64,000 nt of DNA from NCBI GenBank assembly GCA_964353015.1, contig CAYGUA010000006.1, forward strand, positions 124,001 to 188,000, written 5' to 3'. The position numbers were made by a program, and so were the translations under genes. The notes beneath the pieces are model-generated. The model saw only the letters and a program-made list of their open reading frames with translations. It did no database searches and had not been told where the DNA came from. Of the stretch, positions 9,090 through 18,151 are shown one piece after another (position 1 is the first letter of the stretch; each line of letters starts with the position of its first letter). Source of the stretch: JAMZMI01 sp964353015 (GTDB taxonomy: Bacteria > Bacteroidota > Bacteroidia > Cytophagales > Cyclobacteriaceae).

Positions 9090-10145
9090 TTATCGATTAA
9101 ATCGGGCTTCTAAAAAGCTAGTCAGTTTCGCGATTTCCTTCATCTTAATAGCCGGGAAATTAGCAATGCGAAAAGTGGTTGATTTCCATTGACCATATCC
9201 GGCACCCAAAACTACACTATATTGAAGCGCCTGCTCTCTCAAGGTCGCCGGATCATCGTAAGTCAAAGTCAATACTGTTTTTGATCTCACAAATTGATTC
9301 TTGACCAGATAATCTACTCCATCCAATTTTTGTATCAAATCATCATAATTGGTCAATCGGCTGGCTCCTTTTTCTTCGATGTTTAATATTCCCTTTGATA
9401 TTTTTTGAGTTCTATTCAATAGATAAATACCAAGCACATTTGGCGTGTATGCTGTTTGGTTTTTTCGAGTATTTTCAATAAGGTTTACCAAACTATTGTA
9501 GTGGCTTCTTTCATTGATATGTAAAGCCCTTTTTACAGCTTTTGGCGACAAAATAACCACACCTAATCCGGCAGGTAAGCCAATGCATTTTTGCACAGAT
9601 GCATACCAATAATCCGCATTTTTAAAATCAAGGATCACTCCTCCCAAAGATGAAGTCACATCTACAGCAATGATTTTGTTGGTATTCTCAACCCTTAACT
9701 GATGCAATAATTCATTAGAAACCTGCGTCCCATTTGATGTCTCATTTTGTGTCACACAGATGACATCAAAATCATCACTTACTGTGTGATGAGGTAACGG
9801 ATCATCTAGTCCAAACTGTGATTTCTCCGCAACTCCGATTTTTTGAGCATACTCAAACCATTTCTCACCAAACGCTCCATTGAAAAAATGAAAACTACCC
9901 TTTGTGGTCAAGGATTGAGCTATGATTTCCCAATTTTCTGTAGCTGAAGATGTGAATGCTATTTCGTAATCATCAGGAATTAATAATTTTTCCTTCAGAA
10001 TTTGTTTCGTTTCAGCCATCAACTCCATGAAATACTGGCTCCTGTGATTAGTAGACATCACTCCATCCATATATGCCTCATAGATAAACTCGGCAATATT
10101 GGAATAGACACGTGATGGTCCAGGATAAAAGTTGGCTTCTTTCAT
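9090..10145 (-). CDS. Aminotransferase class V, phosphoserine aminotransferase-like
   Basis: The 351-residue protein begins NFYPGPSRVY, the usual start of SerC-like class V aminotransferases. It carries the PLP-binding Lys at residue 186 (YASVQKCIGLPAGLG) and the PLP-ring Asp at residue 162 (VDVTSSLGG). SerC makes phosphoserine from 3-phosphohydroxypyruvate and glutamate. However, the phosphate-binding pattern is not classical SerC, so another small-molecule transamination is possible. The start ATG overlaps the aroQ stop by 4 bases, so it is translationally coupled to an aromatic-pathway gene. No serA or serB is in the window. Confidence 0.75.
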   Translation of the reverse strand: MKEANFYPGPSRVYSNIAEFIYEAYMDGVMSTNHRSQYFMELMAETKQILKEKLLIPDDYEIAFTSSATENWEIIAQSLTTKGSFHFFNGAFGEKWFEYAQKIGVAEKSQFGLDDPLPHHTVSDDFDVICVTQNETSNGTQVSNELLHQLRVENTNKIIAVDVTSSLGGVILDFKNADYWYASVQKCIGLPAGLGVVILSPKAVKRALHINERSHYNSLVNLIENTRKNQTAYTPNVLGIYLLNRTQKISKGILNIEEKGASRLTNYDDLIQKLDGVDYLVKNQFVRSKTVLTLTYDDPATLREQALQYSVVLGAGYGQWKSTTFRIANFPAIKMKEIAKLTSFLEARFNR

Positions 10146-10561
10146 TTGTTAAGAAAATATTTCAGGGCAAGCTCATATCCCATGAGACCCAAGCCAGAAA
10201 TAATTCCGATACTTTTTGCACCTGTAAAGGTGTGCTGTCTGAAAGATTCTCTGGCGTGAATATTTGAAATATGCACTTCAAGCACTGGAGTATTGATTGC
10301 CGCAATAGCATCAGCCAAGGCCACTGAAGTATGGGTGTATCCAGCCAAGTTGACAATAATTCCATCATAAGAAAAACCAACCTCATGGATTTTATCAATC
10401 AAACTTCCTTCACTGTTAGACTGAAAATACTCCAGATCAACTTCTTCAAAAGTTTGCTTTAAAGTCTCGAAATAATCATCAAATGATTGGCTTCCATAAA
10501 TATCGACTTCTCTTTTTCCAAGAAGATTTAAATTCGGACCATTTATTATTATTATTTTCAT
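10142..10561 (-). CDS. aroQ: 3-dehydroquinate dehydratase, type II
   Basis: This 139-residue protein has every type II dehydroquinase hallmark: NGPNLNLLGKRE at residues 7-18, the catalytic Tyr22 in DIYGS, the flap before it, the catalytic His77 in LAGYTHTSVAL, and substrate-binding residues around EVHISNIHARE (97-105) with R108. The enzyme converts 3-dehydroquinate to 3-dehydroshikimate in the shikimate pathway as a cytoplasmic dodecamer. It is divergent from xerD across about 106 bases, a neighbourhood I recall as common in Cytophagales. The downstream aminotransferase gene overlaps it by 4 bases. Confidence 0.95.
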   Translation of the reverse strand: MKIIIINGPNLNLLGKREVDIYGSQSFDDYFETLKQTFEEVDLEYFQSNSEGSLIDKIHEVGFSYDGIIVNLAGYTHTSVALADAIAAINTPVLEVHISNIHARESFRQHTFTGAKSIGIISGLGLMGYELALKYFLNK

Positions 10562-10667
10562 CTGATATCGGCTTTCGCTTAATGTTGGTAGTATTTGTAA
10601 ATTATTTCAAATTGAATATCATCAATTGCATAGATCAAGCCCGCATCATGGTCTAAATTCGCTAAAC

Positions 10668-11567
10668 ATGAGTTGGGACATTTATATCAAGCAGTTCAAA
10701 AATTATCTAAAGCTAGAACGATCACTCGCACAAAACTCCATTGATGCTTATCTCCGTGACATCACGAAATTAAAGGAGTTTTTTGAAATCAAGGGCATTG
10801 ATCGCTCTCCATTGAAGGTATCTCAACAAGATTTAGTGGATTTTATTGAATTCATCAACGAGTTGGGTCTTTCACAATATTCTCAGGCGAGAATGATCTC
10901 TGGGCTTAAGTCATTCTTCAAATTCTTGCTTTATGAACAAATCATAGATCGCGATCCATCTGAGTTGCTTGAAGCGCCAAAGCTTGGCAGGAAACTTCCT
11001 GACACGCTAGATTTCTTTGAAATCGAATCCATCTTTTCAGCCATAGACATGTCCACAGCCCAAGGTACCCGCAATCGAGCCATGTTGGAAACTCTATATA
11101 GTTCAGGTTTGCGCGTGTCAGAATTGATTGAATTGAAAATCAGCAATATCTATGACGATATTGGGTTCATCCGTGTGATAGGAAAGGGCAGCAAAGAAAG
11201 ACTCGTTCCCATAGGACGTGAGGCCTTGAAACAAATAAAAATCTATAAAAATGAAGTGCGAGTGCATCAGGATGTCAAAAAGGGAAATGAGGATTTTATT
11301 TTTCTAAATAAAAGAGGCTCCAAATTGAGTAGAGTGATGGTATTTATGATCATCAAGGACCTGGCAATTGCGATTAATTTGAAAAAATCTGTGAGTCCAC
11401 ACACCTTCCGTCATTCTTTCGCCACCCATTTGATAGAAGGAGGAGCCGATCTCCGTGCTGTTCAAGAAATGTTGGGTCACGAATCAATCACTACCACTGA
11501 AATCTATACCCATTTAGACAGAGATTATCTAAAGCAAGTCATCATGGAATTCCATCCCAGAAGTTAG
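10668..11567 (+). CDS. xerD: Site-specific tyrosine recombinase XerD
   Basis: The start is taken as the ATG at 10668. The frame extends to a TTG at 10626, but 299 residues from 10668 matches the family length. It has an N-terminal SAM-like core-binding domain (residues 3-90) and a complete catalytic set: R149 (SSGLRVSEL), K173 (GKGSKER), H245 and R248 (HTFRHSFATHL), H271 (LGHESI) and nucleophile Y280 (TEIYTHLD). Together with XerC and FtsK it resolves chromosome dimers at dif. ftsK is encoded about 1.1 kb downstream, past pyrD. The full-length housekeeping form argues against a phage integrase. Confidence 0.92.
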   Translation: MSWDIYIKQFKNYLKLERSLAQNSIDAYLRDITKLKEFFEIKGIDRSPLKVSQQDLVDFIEFINELGLSQYSQARMISGLKSFFKFLLYEQIIDRDPSELLEAPKLGRKLPDTLDFFEIESIFSAIDMSTAQGTRNRAMLETLYSSGLRVSELIELKISNIYDDIGFIRVIGKGSKERLVPIGREALKQIKIYKNEVRVHQDVKKGNEDFIFLNKRGSKLSRVMVFMIIKDLAIAINLKKSVSPHTFRHSFATHLIEGGADLRAVQEMLGHESITTTEIYTHLDRDYLKQVIMEFHPRS

Positions 11568-11616
11568 TTTTTAATCAAAGATTTGATCGAACTGCTGATA
11601 AGCCAAATCATCCTTT

Positions 11617-11624
11617 TATTTTTG
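11617..11624 (+). promoter_or_regulatory. -7 element candidate for pyrD
   Basis: TATTTTTG fits the Bacteroidota -7 consensus TAnnTTTG exactly and lies 27 bases before the pyrD ATG. I do not see a convincing TTG at the expected -33 distance, so this is a half-site call. Confidence 0.35.
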
Positions 11625-11651
11625 AGCAAACTTTCCAACAGGCCACTCTGA

Positions 11652-12689
11652 ATGTACCAAATAATTAAAAATCTGCTTTTCCTTCTTTCACCAGAAAAAG
11701 CACATCATTTCACTACTAAAACCTTAAAAGTACTACTCAAGCTCCCTTTGATGAAACCACTGTTTTCCTGGATTTATTCAATCAATCAAAAGGGATTAGA
11801 AAAGAAGTTGTTTGGTTTGACCTTTAAAAATCCTGTAGGACTAGCAGCCGGTTTTGATAAAAACGCACAATACATTCATGAATTCGCGGCAATGGGGTTT
11901 GGCTTTATTGAAGTGGGAACGGTTACACCCTTGGCTCAACCAGGTAATCCTCAACCACGCCTGTTTCGACTAAAAAAGGATAAAGCATTGATAAATAGAA
12001 TGGGCTTCAATAATGACGGGATGAATTTGGCATACGACAATCTTTTGAAGCGACCAAAAGATGTCATCGTCGGCGGAAATATTGGGAAAAATAAGATTAC
12101 TGATAATGATGATGCCGAAAGTGACTATTTGAAATGTTATGAAAAGTTATATCCAGTTGTAGATTATTTTGTCGTAAACGTGAGTTCACCAAATACACCG
12201 GATTTGCGCAAACTTCAGGAAAAAGAACCTCTGGAAAATCTTCTAAAAAGCCTACAAAGCGCCAACAATCAAAAGAAACAGCCGAAACCAATTTTATTGA
12301 AAATAGCTCCTGATCTCACCGATGGACAACTTGATGACATCATGGAAATTGCCTCAAATATCAATCTGGATGGAATAATCGCTACCAATACTACAATTGA
12401 TCGCTCAGGATTAGTTGAAAACCAATCTTCGCTTGAGCGTATTGGCAATGGTGGTTTGAGTGGTGCACCGGTTTTCAATAGATCTACGGAAGTGGTGAAA
12501 TACATCAGAAGTAAGAATAAGAAAATTCCAATTGTGGCAGTCGGTGGAATATTATCAGGCGCTGATGCTTTGGAAAAAATCAAAGCAGGTGCGGACTTGG
12601 TTCAGATTTATACTGGCCTTGTTTATCGCGGACCGGCATTAATCAAAGAGATAAACAAAGCAATATTGTCTGACCTTGGCAGAGGCTAA
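11652..12689 (+). CDS. pyrD: Dihydroorotate dehydrogenase (quinone), class 2
   Basis: The 345-residue protein starts with the amphipathic N-terminal helix pair that marks class 2, membrane-associated enzymes. It then shows the FMN-barrel motifs NPVGLAAGFDKN (residues 60-71) and VNVSSPNTPDLR (175-186), with catalytic base Ser179, as in E. coli-type enzymes. Later come TNTTIDR and the phosphate-binding loop VGGI. It oxidises dihydroorotate to orotate with quinone as acceptor, at the inner face of the cytoplasmic membrane, in pyrimidine synthesis. pyrF, the next enzyme but one in the pathway, is encoded at 16022. Confidence 0.95.
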   Translation: MYQIIKNLLFLLSPEKAHHFTTKTLKVLLKLPLMKPLFSWIYSINQKGLEKKLFGLTFKNPVGLAAGFDKNAQYIHEFAAMGFGFIEVGTVTPLAQPGNPQPRLFRLKKDKALINRMGFNNDGMNLAYDNLLKRPKDVIVGGNIGKNKITDNDDAESDYLKCYEKLYPVVDYFVVNVSSPNTPDLRKLQEKEPLENLLKSLQSANNQKKQPKPILLKIAPDLTDGQLDDIMEIASNINLDGIIATNTTIDRSGLVENQSSLERIGNGGLSGAPVFNRSTEVVKYIRSKNKKIPIVAVGGILSGADALEKIKAGADLVQIYTGLVYRGPALIKEINKAILSDLGRG

Positions 12690-12706
12690 AAACTCCATTA
12701 CTTTTG
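12676..12706 (+). promoter_or_regulatory. Predicted promoter of ftsK
   Basis: TTG at 12676-12678 and TACTTTTG at 12699-12706 are separated by 20 bases, which is consensus spacing and sequence for the Bacteroidota primary sigma factor. The -33 element is inside the last codons of pyrD. The predicted leader before the ftsK ATG is only about 10 bases. Confidence 0.5.
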
Positions 12707-12721
12707 TCGATATAACCGAGC

Positions 12722-15256
12722 ATGGCACAAAACACTTATAAAAGCGAGAAGGCTTCAAAATCAAGATCATTTAAATTCAAATCAGATTTTTTGAATGATC
12801 GAAAGCTACATATTGCAGTTGGCCTTTTCCTTTTGCTGAGTTCGGCGTTTTTAGCTATAGCTTTTATCTCCTATATCCTGACAGGAAAAGCTGATCAAAG
12901 TGTCGTTGAGGCTTTCACAAGAACAGAAATCAAAGAATCGGGCTTAGAAGTTCAAAATTGGTTTGGACTATTTGGAGCCATTACAGCTCATTATTTTATT
13001 TTCCTTTGGTTTGGTATAGCCGCCTTATTGATTCCACCATTTGTATTTCTGGTTGGTCACAGGATCGTATGGCGTCAACGATTATTTTCTATTTCAAAAT
13101 CATTTGCCTTCACAGCTTTTTATCTGATTTGGGTAAGCATGTTTCTTGGATTTTTCCTGCTCAGCTCAGATGAAATATCAGAATGGAGTTTCCTAAGTGG
13201 TGGCGTGGGGTACGAAATGGCAATTTTGTTAGATGGATTGATGGGCTGGGGATCTATTCTCTTTCTCATATTCCTGTTCCTGATTTTCAATATGTATTTC
13301 TTCAATATTACCAGGCTGGCATTGATTGAGGAAATCCTAACAAACTTCAAAGGTAAATTCAGCCCTGAATCAAAAACGCTAATCACGCCTGAAGAACCTA
13401 AAGTTGACCAAGTTGATGATGATCTGGATGAAAAGGAAGATGAATTAGCTCTTGAAGATTTAACTGAAGAAGAAAAAGATATATCTCTGGATTTCATTAT
13501 TAATCAGGTAAAAAAAGAAGTTGAAGAAGAGGATCAACTGGGGGATGAAGATGACAACAATTCACAGAGTTGGGACATAGAAGAAAAGCCAATCACAAAA
13601 AAACCTACCGTTAAAGATGATCTGGAATTGTCCATAGAAATACCGGGTCTAGATAAGATCAAAGATGATGACGAGGAAGATGAAGACCTTGGTATGGTGG
13701 TAGAAATACCTGAAGATAAGGAAGTGAGAGTAGACCATATGGAGAATTATGATCCTACACTCGACCTACCGAAGTACAAATATCCTGGACCAGATCTACT
13801 GATCGATTATCCCGTCAGAGACGTTCAGGTTTCAAAAGATGAGCTAGAGCAAAATAAAGATCGTATTGTAGAAACGCTGATCAATTTCAAAATTGGAATT
13901 GCCAGTATCAAAGCTACCATTGGTCCTACTGTTACACTTTATGAGATCGTACCTGAAGCCGGTGTGAAAATCTCCAAAATCAAAAATCTGGAAGATGATA
14001 TCGCATTGAGTTTATCCGCATTAGGAATAAGAATCATTGCCCCTATTCCCGGACGAGGTACTATAGGTATCGAAGTGCCAAATAAGCACAAAGAAATGGT
14101 AGACGTGAAGTCTGTCATTACCACCGAAAAATTCAGCAAATCCGATAAGGACTTGCCTATCGTTTTGGGAAAGACTATCTCAAACGAAGTTTTTGTAACT
14201 GATTTGGCTAAAATGCCCCATTTGCTAATGGCTGGAGCGACAGGTCAAGGTAAGTCTGTCGGGCTCAACATGATCATTACTTCTTTGATCTACAAGAAAC
14301 ATCCTTCGCAACTTAAATTTGTGATGGTTGATCCAAAGAAAGTGGAGCTCACACTTTTCAATAAGTTGGAAAAACATTTTCTAGCCAAACTCCCTGATAC
14401 GGAAGAAGCCATCATCACGGATACAACGAAAGTTATTCACACATTAAACTCGCTGTGTATCGAAATGGATCAGAGATATGATCTATTGAAAGATGCCGGA
14501 TGTAGAAATCTTAAGGAATACAATAAAAAATTCACAGGTCGCAGGCTTAATCCAAAGAAAGGACATAGATATCTTCCTTATATCGTACTTGTCATAGATG
14601 AGCTAGCCGATTTAATGATGACAGCCGGTAAAGAAATTGAAACACCAATTGCACGATTAGCACAGCTGGCCAGAGCCATTGGAATCCATCTGATTGTTGC
14701 TACACAGCGACCATCTGTAAACGTAATTACTGGTATCATTAAGGCCAACTTCCCTGCTAGACTTTCTTTTAGAGTAACCTCTAAAATTGACTCTAGAACA
14801 ATTCTAGATGCGGGTGGTGCCGATCAGCTTATTGGTCAGGGTGACATGCTGCTATCTATGGGATCTGAGATTATCAGGCTCCAGTGTGCTTTTGTTGATA
14901 CACCTGAGGTAGATAGAATTTGCGAATTCATCGGAGATCAGCGTGGATACGATTCTGCCTATATGCTTCCCGAATTTGTAGGTGAAGAAAGCTCGGGAAT
15001 AGGCGAAGTAGATTTATCAGAAAGAGATGTCCTTTTTGATGATGCTGCAAGACTCATAGTATTACATCAGCAAGGCAGCACCTCACTCATTCAACGAAAA
15101 ATGAAACTTGGATACAACCGCGCAGGCAGATTGATCGACCAATTAGAAGCTGCCGGAATTGTAGGACCGTTTGAAGGAAGTAAGGCACGCGAAGTTTTAA
15201 TTCCAGATGAGTACTCTTTGGAACAATTATTGTCAAGTCTGGAAAGTAGAAATTAA
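12722..15256 (+). CDS. ftsK: DNA translocase FtsK/SpoIIIE family
   Basis: This is a complete 844-residue FtsK. It has an N-terminal membrane region with about four segments (residues 30-200) and a very acidic linker (about 220-340). The RecA-like motor has Walker A GATGQGKS at 505-512 and Walker B VLVIDELADL with its Asp at 626. A C-terminal winged-helix gamma domain (about 780-844) reads DNA polarity sequences and contacts XerD. It pumps chromosomal DNA at the division septum and activates XerCD at dif. A promoter match sits in the end of pyrD, and a LolA-like gene follows after 4 bases. Confidence 0.95.
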   Translation: MAQNTYKSEKASKSRSFKFKSDFLNDRKLHIAVGLFLLLSSAFLAIAFISYILTGKADQSVVEAFTRTEIKESGLEVQNWFGLFGAITAHYFIFLWFGIAALLIPPFVFLVGHRIVWRQRLFSISKSFAFTAFYLIWVSMFLGFFLLSSDEISEWSFLSGGVGYEMAILLDGLMGWGSILFLIFLFLIFNMYFFNITRLALIEEILTNFKGKFSPESKTLITPEEPKVDQVDDDLDEKEDELALEDLTEEEKDISLDFIINQVKKEVEEEDQLGDEDDNNSQSWDIEEKPITKKPTVKDDLELSIEIPGLDKIKDDDEEDEDLGMVVEIPEDKEVRVDHMENYDPTLDLPKYKYPGPDLLIDYPVRDVQVSKDELEQNKDRIVETLINFKIGIASIKATIGPTVTLYEIVPEAGVKISKIKNLEDDIALSLSALGIRIIAPIPGRGTIGIEVPNKHKEMVDVKSVITTEKFSKSDKDLPIVLGKTISNEVFVTDLAKMPHLLMAGATGQGKSVGLNMIITSLIYKKHPSQLKFVMVDPKKVELTLFNKLEKHFLAKLPDTEEAIITDTTKVIHTLNSLCIEMDQRYDLLKDAGCRNLKEYNKKFTGRRLNPKKGHRYLPYIVLVIDELADLMMTAGKEIETPIARLAQLARAIGIHLIVATQRPSVNVITGIIKANFPARLSFRVTSKIDSRTILDAGGADQLIGQGDMLLSMGSEIIRLQCAFVDTPEVDRICEFIGDQRGYDSAYMLPEFVGEESSGIGEVDLSERDVLFDDAARLIVLHQQGSTSLIQRKMKLGYNRAGRLIDQLEAAGIVGPFEGSKAREVLIPDEYSLEQLLSSLESRN

Positions 15257-15260
15257 ATCA

Positions 15261-15896
15261 ATGAAAATGAAAAACGTTATATACACCTTTTTTGCCCTTA
15301 TGTTGAGCCTGAATGCTATGGCTCAATATGATCAAGATGCCCTGGCGGTATTAAATTCCATGAGTGCGAAATACAAGAAACTAAATGCCTTTAGTGCAGA
15401 TTTTTCTCAAAAATTGGAAAACAAGGAAGTAGGTATCAATGAGTCTTTCAAAGGAAATATCACTGTCAAAGGCAGTAGATATATCATCAAGGCATCAGGA
15501 TTGGAAATCTACAATGACGGTACAGATGTATGGAGCTACAATCCCGATATTGACGAAGTGACTGTCACAACTTACGAACCAGAAGAACAAGAAATAAGCA
15601 TGGGAAACATTTATGATCTTTATAAGGATGGCTTCAAATACAACCTCGTAAAAACCGCAACAAATGGAGACAGATTTGTGGAACTTGATCCTGAAGACAA
15701 ATCCAAAAGCTATTTCAAAATCAAAATGACAATTGATCCAAAGGACGCATTGAAGGAGTTTACAGTCATGGACAAATCAGGCAATACTTACATTTACACC
15801 ATCACTAATTTCTTGGAAATGCCAAATCTTCAGGATGCTGCATTCACTTTCAACCCTGATAAATACAAAAATATTGAAGTAATAGACTTCAGATAA
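15261..15896 (+). CDS. LolA-like outer-membrane lipoprotein carrier protein
   Basis: The start is taken as the ATG at 15261. An earlier in-frame start at 15207 would lie inside ftsK and would hide the signal peptide. From 15261 the protein is 211 residues, with signal MKMKNVIYTFFALMLSLNAMA cleaved before Q22. The mature part fits the LolA fold: FSADFSQKLENKE, then FKGNITVKGSRYIIKASGLEIYNDGTDVWSYNPDIDEVTV, the familiar sequence of an unclosed beta barrel that shuttles lipoproteins across the periplasm. It is 4 bases downstream of ftsK and followed by a strong terminator. Confidence 0.85.
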   Translation: MKMKNVIYTFFALMLSLNAMAQYDQDALAVLNSMSAKYKKLNAFSADFSQKLENKEVGINESFKGNITVKGSRYIIKASGLEIYNDGTDVWSYNPDIDEVTVTTYEPEEQEISMGNIYDLYKDGFKYNLVKTATNGDRFVELDPEDKSKSYFKIKMTIDPKDALKEFTVMDKSGNTYIYTITNFLEMPNLQDAAFTFNPDKYKNIEVIDFR

Positions 15897-15936
15897 TCTC
15901 AAACCATTATAGGCTTTTCGTACCAATTATTCGAAA

Positions 15937-15972
15937 GCCTCCCCGATATGTAAATCGGGGAGGCTTCTTTTT
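15937..15972 (+). terminator. Rho-independent terminator after the LolA-like gene
   Basis: A perfect 11-bp stem, GCCTCCCCGAT (15937-15947) with ATCGGGGAGGC (15954-15964), has a 6-base loop and is followed by TTCTTTTT. It begins 41 bases after the LolA-like stop and separates it from pyrF. Confidence 0.9.
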
Positions 15973-16021
15973 GCATTACTTAAAATGAATATTACTAAAT
16001 TGGGCTTGTAAAAATATTTGA

Positions 16022-16840
16022 ATGACTCACGCCGAATTGTTTAGAAATATCATAGAAAAAGAATCTTTTCTATGTGTTGGCCTTGATACCGACATCAACC
16101 TGATTCCATCACATCTTAAATCTGCTAAAGACCCGGTATTCGAATTTAACAAGCAGATTATCGACGCAACACACAAATATGCGATTGCATACAAGCCAAA
16201 TCTTGCGTTTTATGAAGCAATGGGAAGTAAAGGATGGGAATCTTTGGAAAAAACCGTGGAGTACATTCCTAAAGATATCTTTACAATAGCGGATGCTAAA
16301 CGTGCTGATATTGGCAACACTTCAAACATGTATGCTAAGGCATTTTTTGAAAATTTGAATTTCGATTCGGTTACAGTCAATCCCTATATGGGAGAAGACT
16401 CTGTGACGCCATTTCTTACACATGAGGGCAAATGGGTGATTTTGTTGGCTGCTACTTCTAACAAAGGATCATTTGACTTTCAGGATTTAATGACTGAAAA
16501 CCATAGCGAAAAATTGTATGAGCGTGTGATTCGAAAAAGTTCCGAATGGGGCAACTCGGAAAATTTGATGTACGTGGTTGGCGCAACAAGAGCTGAATCT
16601 CTGGTCACCGTCAGAATGATTGTACCAGAACATTTTCTATTGATTCCTGGCGTAGGTGCTCAGGGTGGAAGTTTGGAAGCTGTATGTAAATATGGCATGA
16701 ACAAACGTTGCGGATTGATTGTCAATTCATCAAGAGGAATTATTTATGCTGGCAATGATGAGCATTTTGCTAGTAGCGCAGCAGCTGCAGCTCAAGAAAT
16801 TCAGGAAAAAATGGCCCGACAGTTGCAACAATTCAAATAA
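16022..16840 (+). CDS. pyrF: Orotidine-5'-phosphate decarboxylase, type 2
   Basis: This 272-residue enzyme carries the catalytic OMP decarboxylase motif DAKRADIGNT at residues 91-100, where the Lys-Asp array does the decarboxylation. It also has the KPN segment near 58-60 and the phosphate-binding end GVGAQGG. The length and the DAKRADIGNTS form place it in the type 2 group found in Bacteroidota and actinobacteria, which is longer than E. coli PyrF. It converts OMP to UMP. With pyrD at 11652 it supplies two of the last three steps of UMP synthesis, but the genes are not in one transcript because a terminator lies between them. Confidence 0.93.
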   Translation: MTHAELFRNIIEKESFLCVGLDTDINLIPSHLKSAKDPVFEFNKQIIDATHKYAIAYKPNLAFYEAMGSKGWESLEKTVEYIPKDIFTIADAKRADIGNTSNMYAKAFFENLNFDSVTVNPYMGEDSVTPFLTHEGKWVILLAATSNKGSFDFQDLMTENHSEKLYERVIRKSSEWGNSENLMYVVGATRAESLVTVRMIVPEHFLLIPGVGAQGGSLEAVCKYGMNKRCGLIVNSSRGIIYAGNDEHFASSAAAAAQEIQEKMARQLQQFK

Positions 16841-16876
16841 CGGTTGATTATATTGGAGTAAGATTACAATTACTCC

Positions 16877-18151
16877 ATGGACGAATTCTTCTTACATTTT
16901 CTCTGGAAATATCAAAAATTCTCGAAACTTCCACTCCTACTGGCTGATGGTTCGAAGCTTACAGTATTAAAGACAGGTTTTCACAACCACAATTCAGGGC
17001 CTGACTTTTCTGAGGCGAAAATTAAAATTGATGATATTGAATGGTCAGGTTCTGTAGAAATCCACTACAAAGCTTCTGACTGGAATTTGCATCGCCATAA
17101 TAGCGATCAGGCATATGACAATGTGGTTTTGCATGTAGTTTGGGTTAATGACAAACCTATTTCTTACACGAATGACCAACTCATCCCAACGTTGATCATG
17201 GCAGATTTTGTAGATCACAATTTGGAGCAGCAATATCGCAGCTATATCAATCAACCTAAAATCATACGATGCGACAGTTTTCTTATGGAAATGGCCGATA
17301 TCCATAAAACATCCATGCTGGATCATGCTTTGGCCGACCGACTTGAAATGAAGGCCAATGCCGTTCTGAAAATATTTGAAAAGACAAATAACAATTGGGA
17401 AGAAACAGCCTATCAATTATTGGGGAGAAATTTTGGCTTTTCAGTAAACAAAGATCCTTTTGAAAAATTAACACAGTCATTGCCATTTAGGACATTTTCT
17501 AAGCATTTGGATCAGCCCTTACAAATATTCAGCTTGATCTTTGGCATGGCTGGAATGCTTGAAGATGACCCTCAGGATTCCTATCAGAAACAGCTTAAAA
17601 ATGAATACCAGTTCCTTAGCAAAAAATATAAACTACAATCAACATTGATGCGGCATCATTGGAAATTTTCAAAATTGCGTCCTGCAAATTTTCCAACTGT
17701 AAGATTGGCTCAGTTTTCAAATTTGCTTCTGATGCAGAAAAGTCTATTTTCCTTTTTCACTGAAAATACTGACTTGAAAATATTAAAATCAAGACTTAGC
17801 ATCAAGCCTCAGGATTATTGGCAAACACATTATGATTTCAATAAAAAACTCAAAACAGGAACCAACCATTTTGGAACTGGGTCTGTAGAAAATATCCTAA
17901 TCAACACAGCAGCACCATTACTAGCTGCCTATGCCAAATCAATCAATAATCCAGAGTTGATGGAAAGAGCCTCAGAAATTCTTTCCTCGATCCATCCTGA
18001 AAAAAACAAAATAACGAAAGCATGGGAAGCAGTGGGCATCACCTGTAACAACGCTTATGACACTCAGGCGGTAATTCAGCAATACAACGAATTTTGTGTG
18101 AAAAAGAAATGTCTTCATTGTAATATTGGTGTGGCAATTTTGCACCGGTAG
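16877..18151 (+). CDS. DUF2851 family protein
   Basis: The 424-residue protein opens with DEFFLHFLWKYQKF and contains GFHNHNSGPDFSEAKIKI and WSGSVEIHYKASDWNLHRH, the conserved N-terminal signature of DUF2851, a family found largely in Bacteroidota. The His-rich and acidic conserved residues suggest a metal site or enzyme, but no function is known. The C-terminus has a CVKKKCLHCN cluster that could bind metal. There is no signal peptide or membrane segment. The stop codon directly precedes the start of the next membrane protein gene, so the two are likely co-transcribed. Confidence 0.85.
   Translation: MDEFFLHFLWKYQKFSKLPLLLADGSKLTVLKTGFHNHNSGPDFSEAKIKIDDIEWSGSVEIHYKASDWNLHRHNSDQAYDNVVLHVVWVNDKPISYTNDQLIPTLIMADFVDHNLEQQYRSYINQPKIIRCDSFLMEMADIHKTSMLDHALADRLEMKANAVLKIFEKTNNNWEETAYQLLGRNFGFSVNKDPFEKLTQSLPFRTFSKHLDQPLQIFSLIFGMAGMLEDDPQDSYQKQLKNEYQFLSKKYKLQSTLMRHHWKFSKLRPANFPTVRLAQFSNLLLMQKSLFSFFTENTDLKILKSRLSIKPQDYWQTHYDFNKKLKTGTNHFGTGSVENILINTAAPLLAAYAKSINNPELMERASEILSSIHPEKNKITKAWEAVGITCNNAYDTQAVIQQYNEFCVKKKCLHCNIGVAILHR

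Noticed and set aside
10668..11567. XerD as an integrase marking a mobile element
   Set aside because: The protein has housekeeping length and full Xer motifs, sits beside aroQ, and no attachment repeats, tRNA or phage genes flank it.
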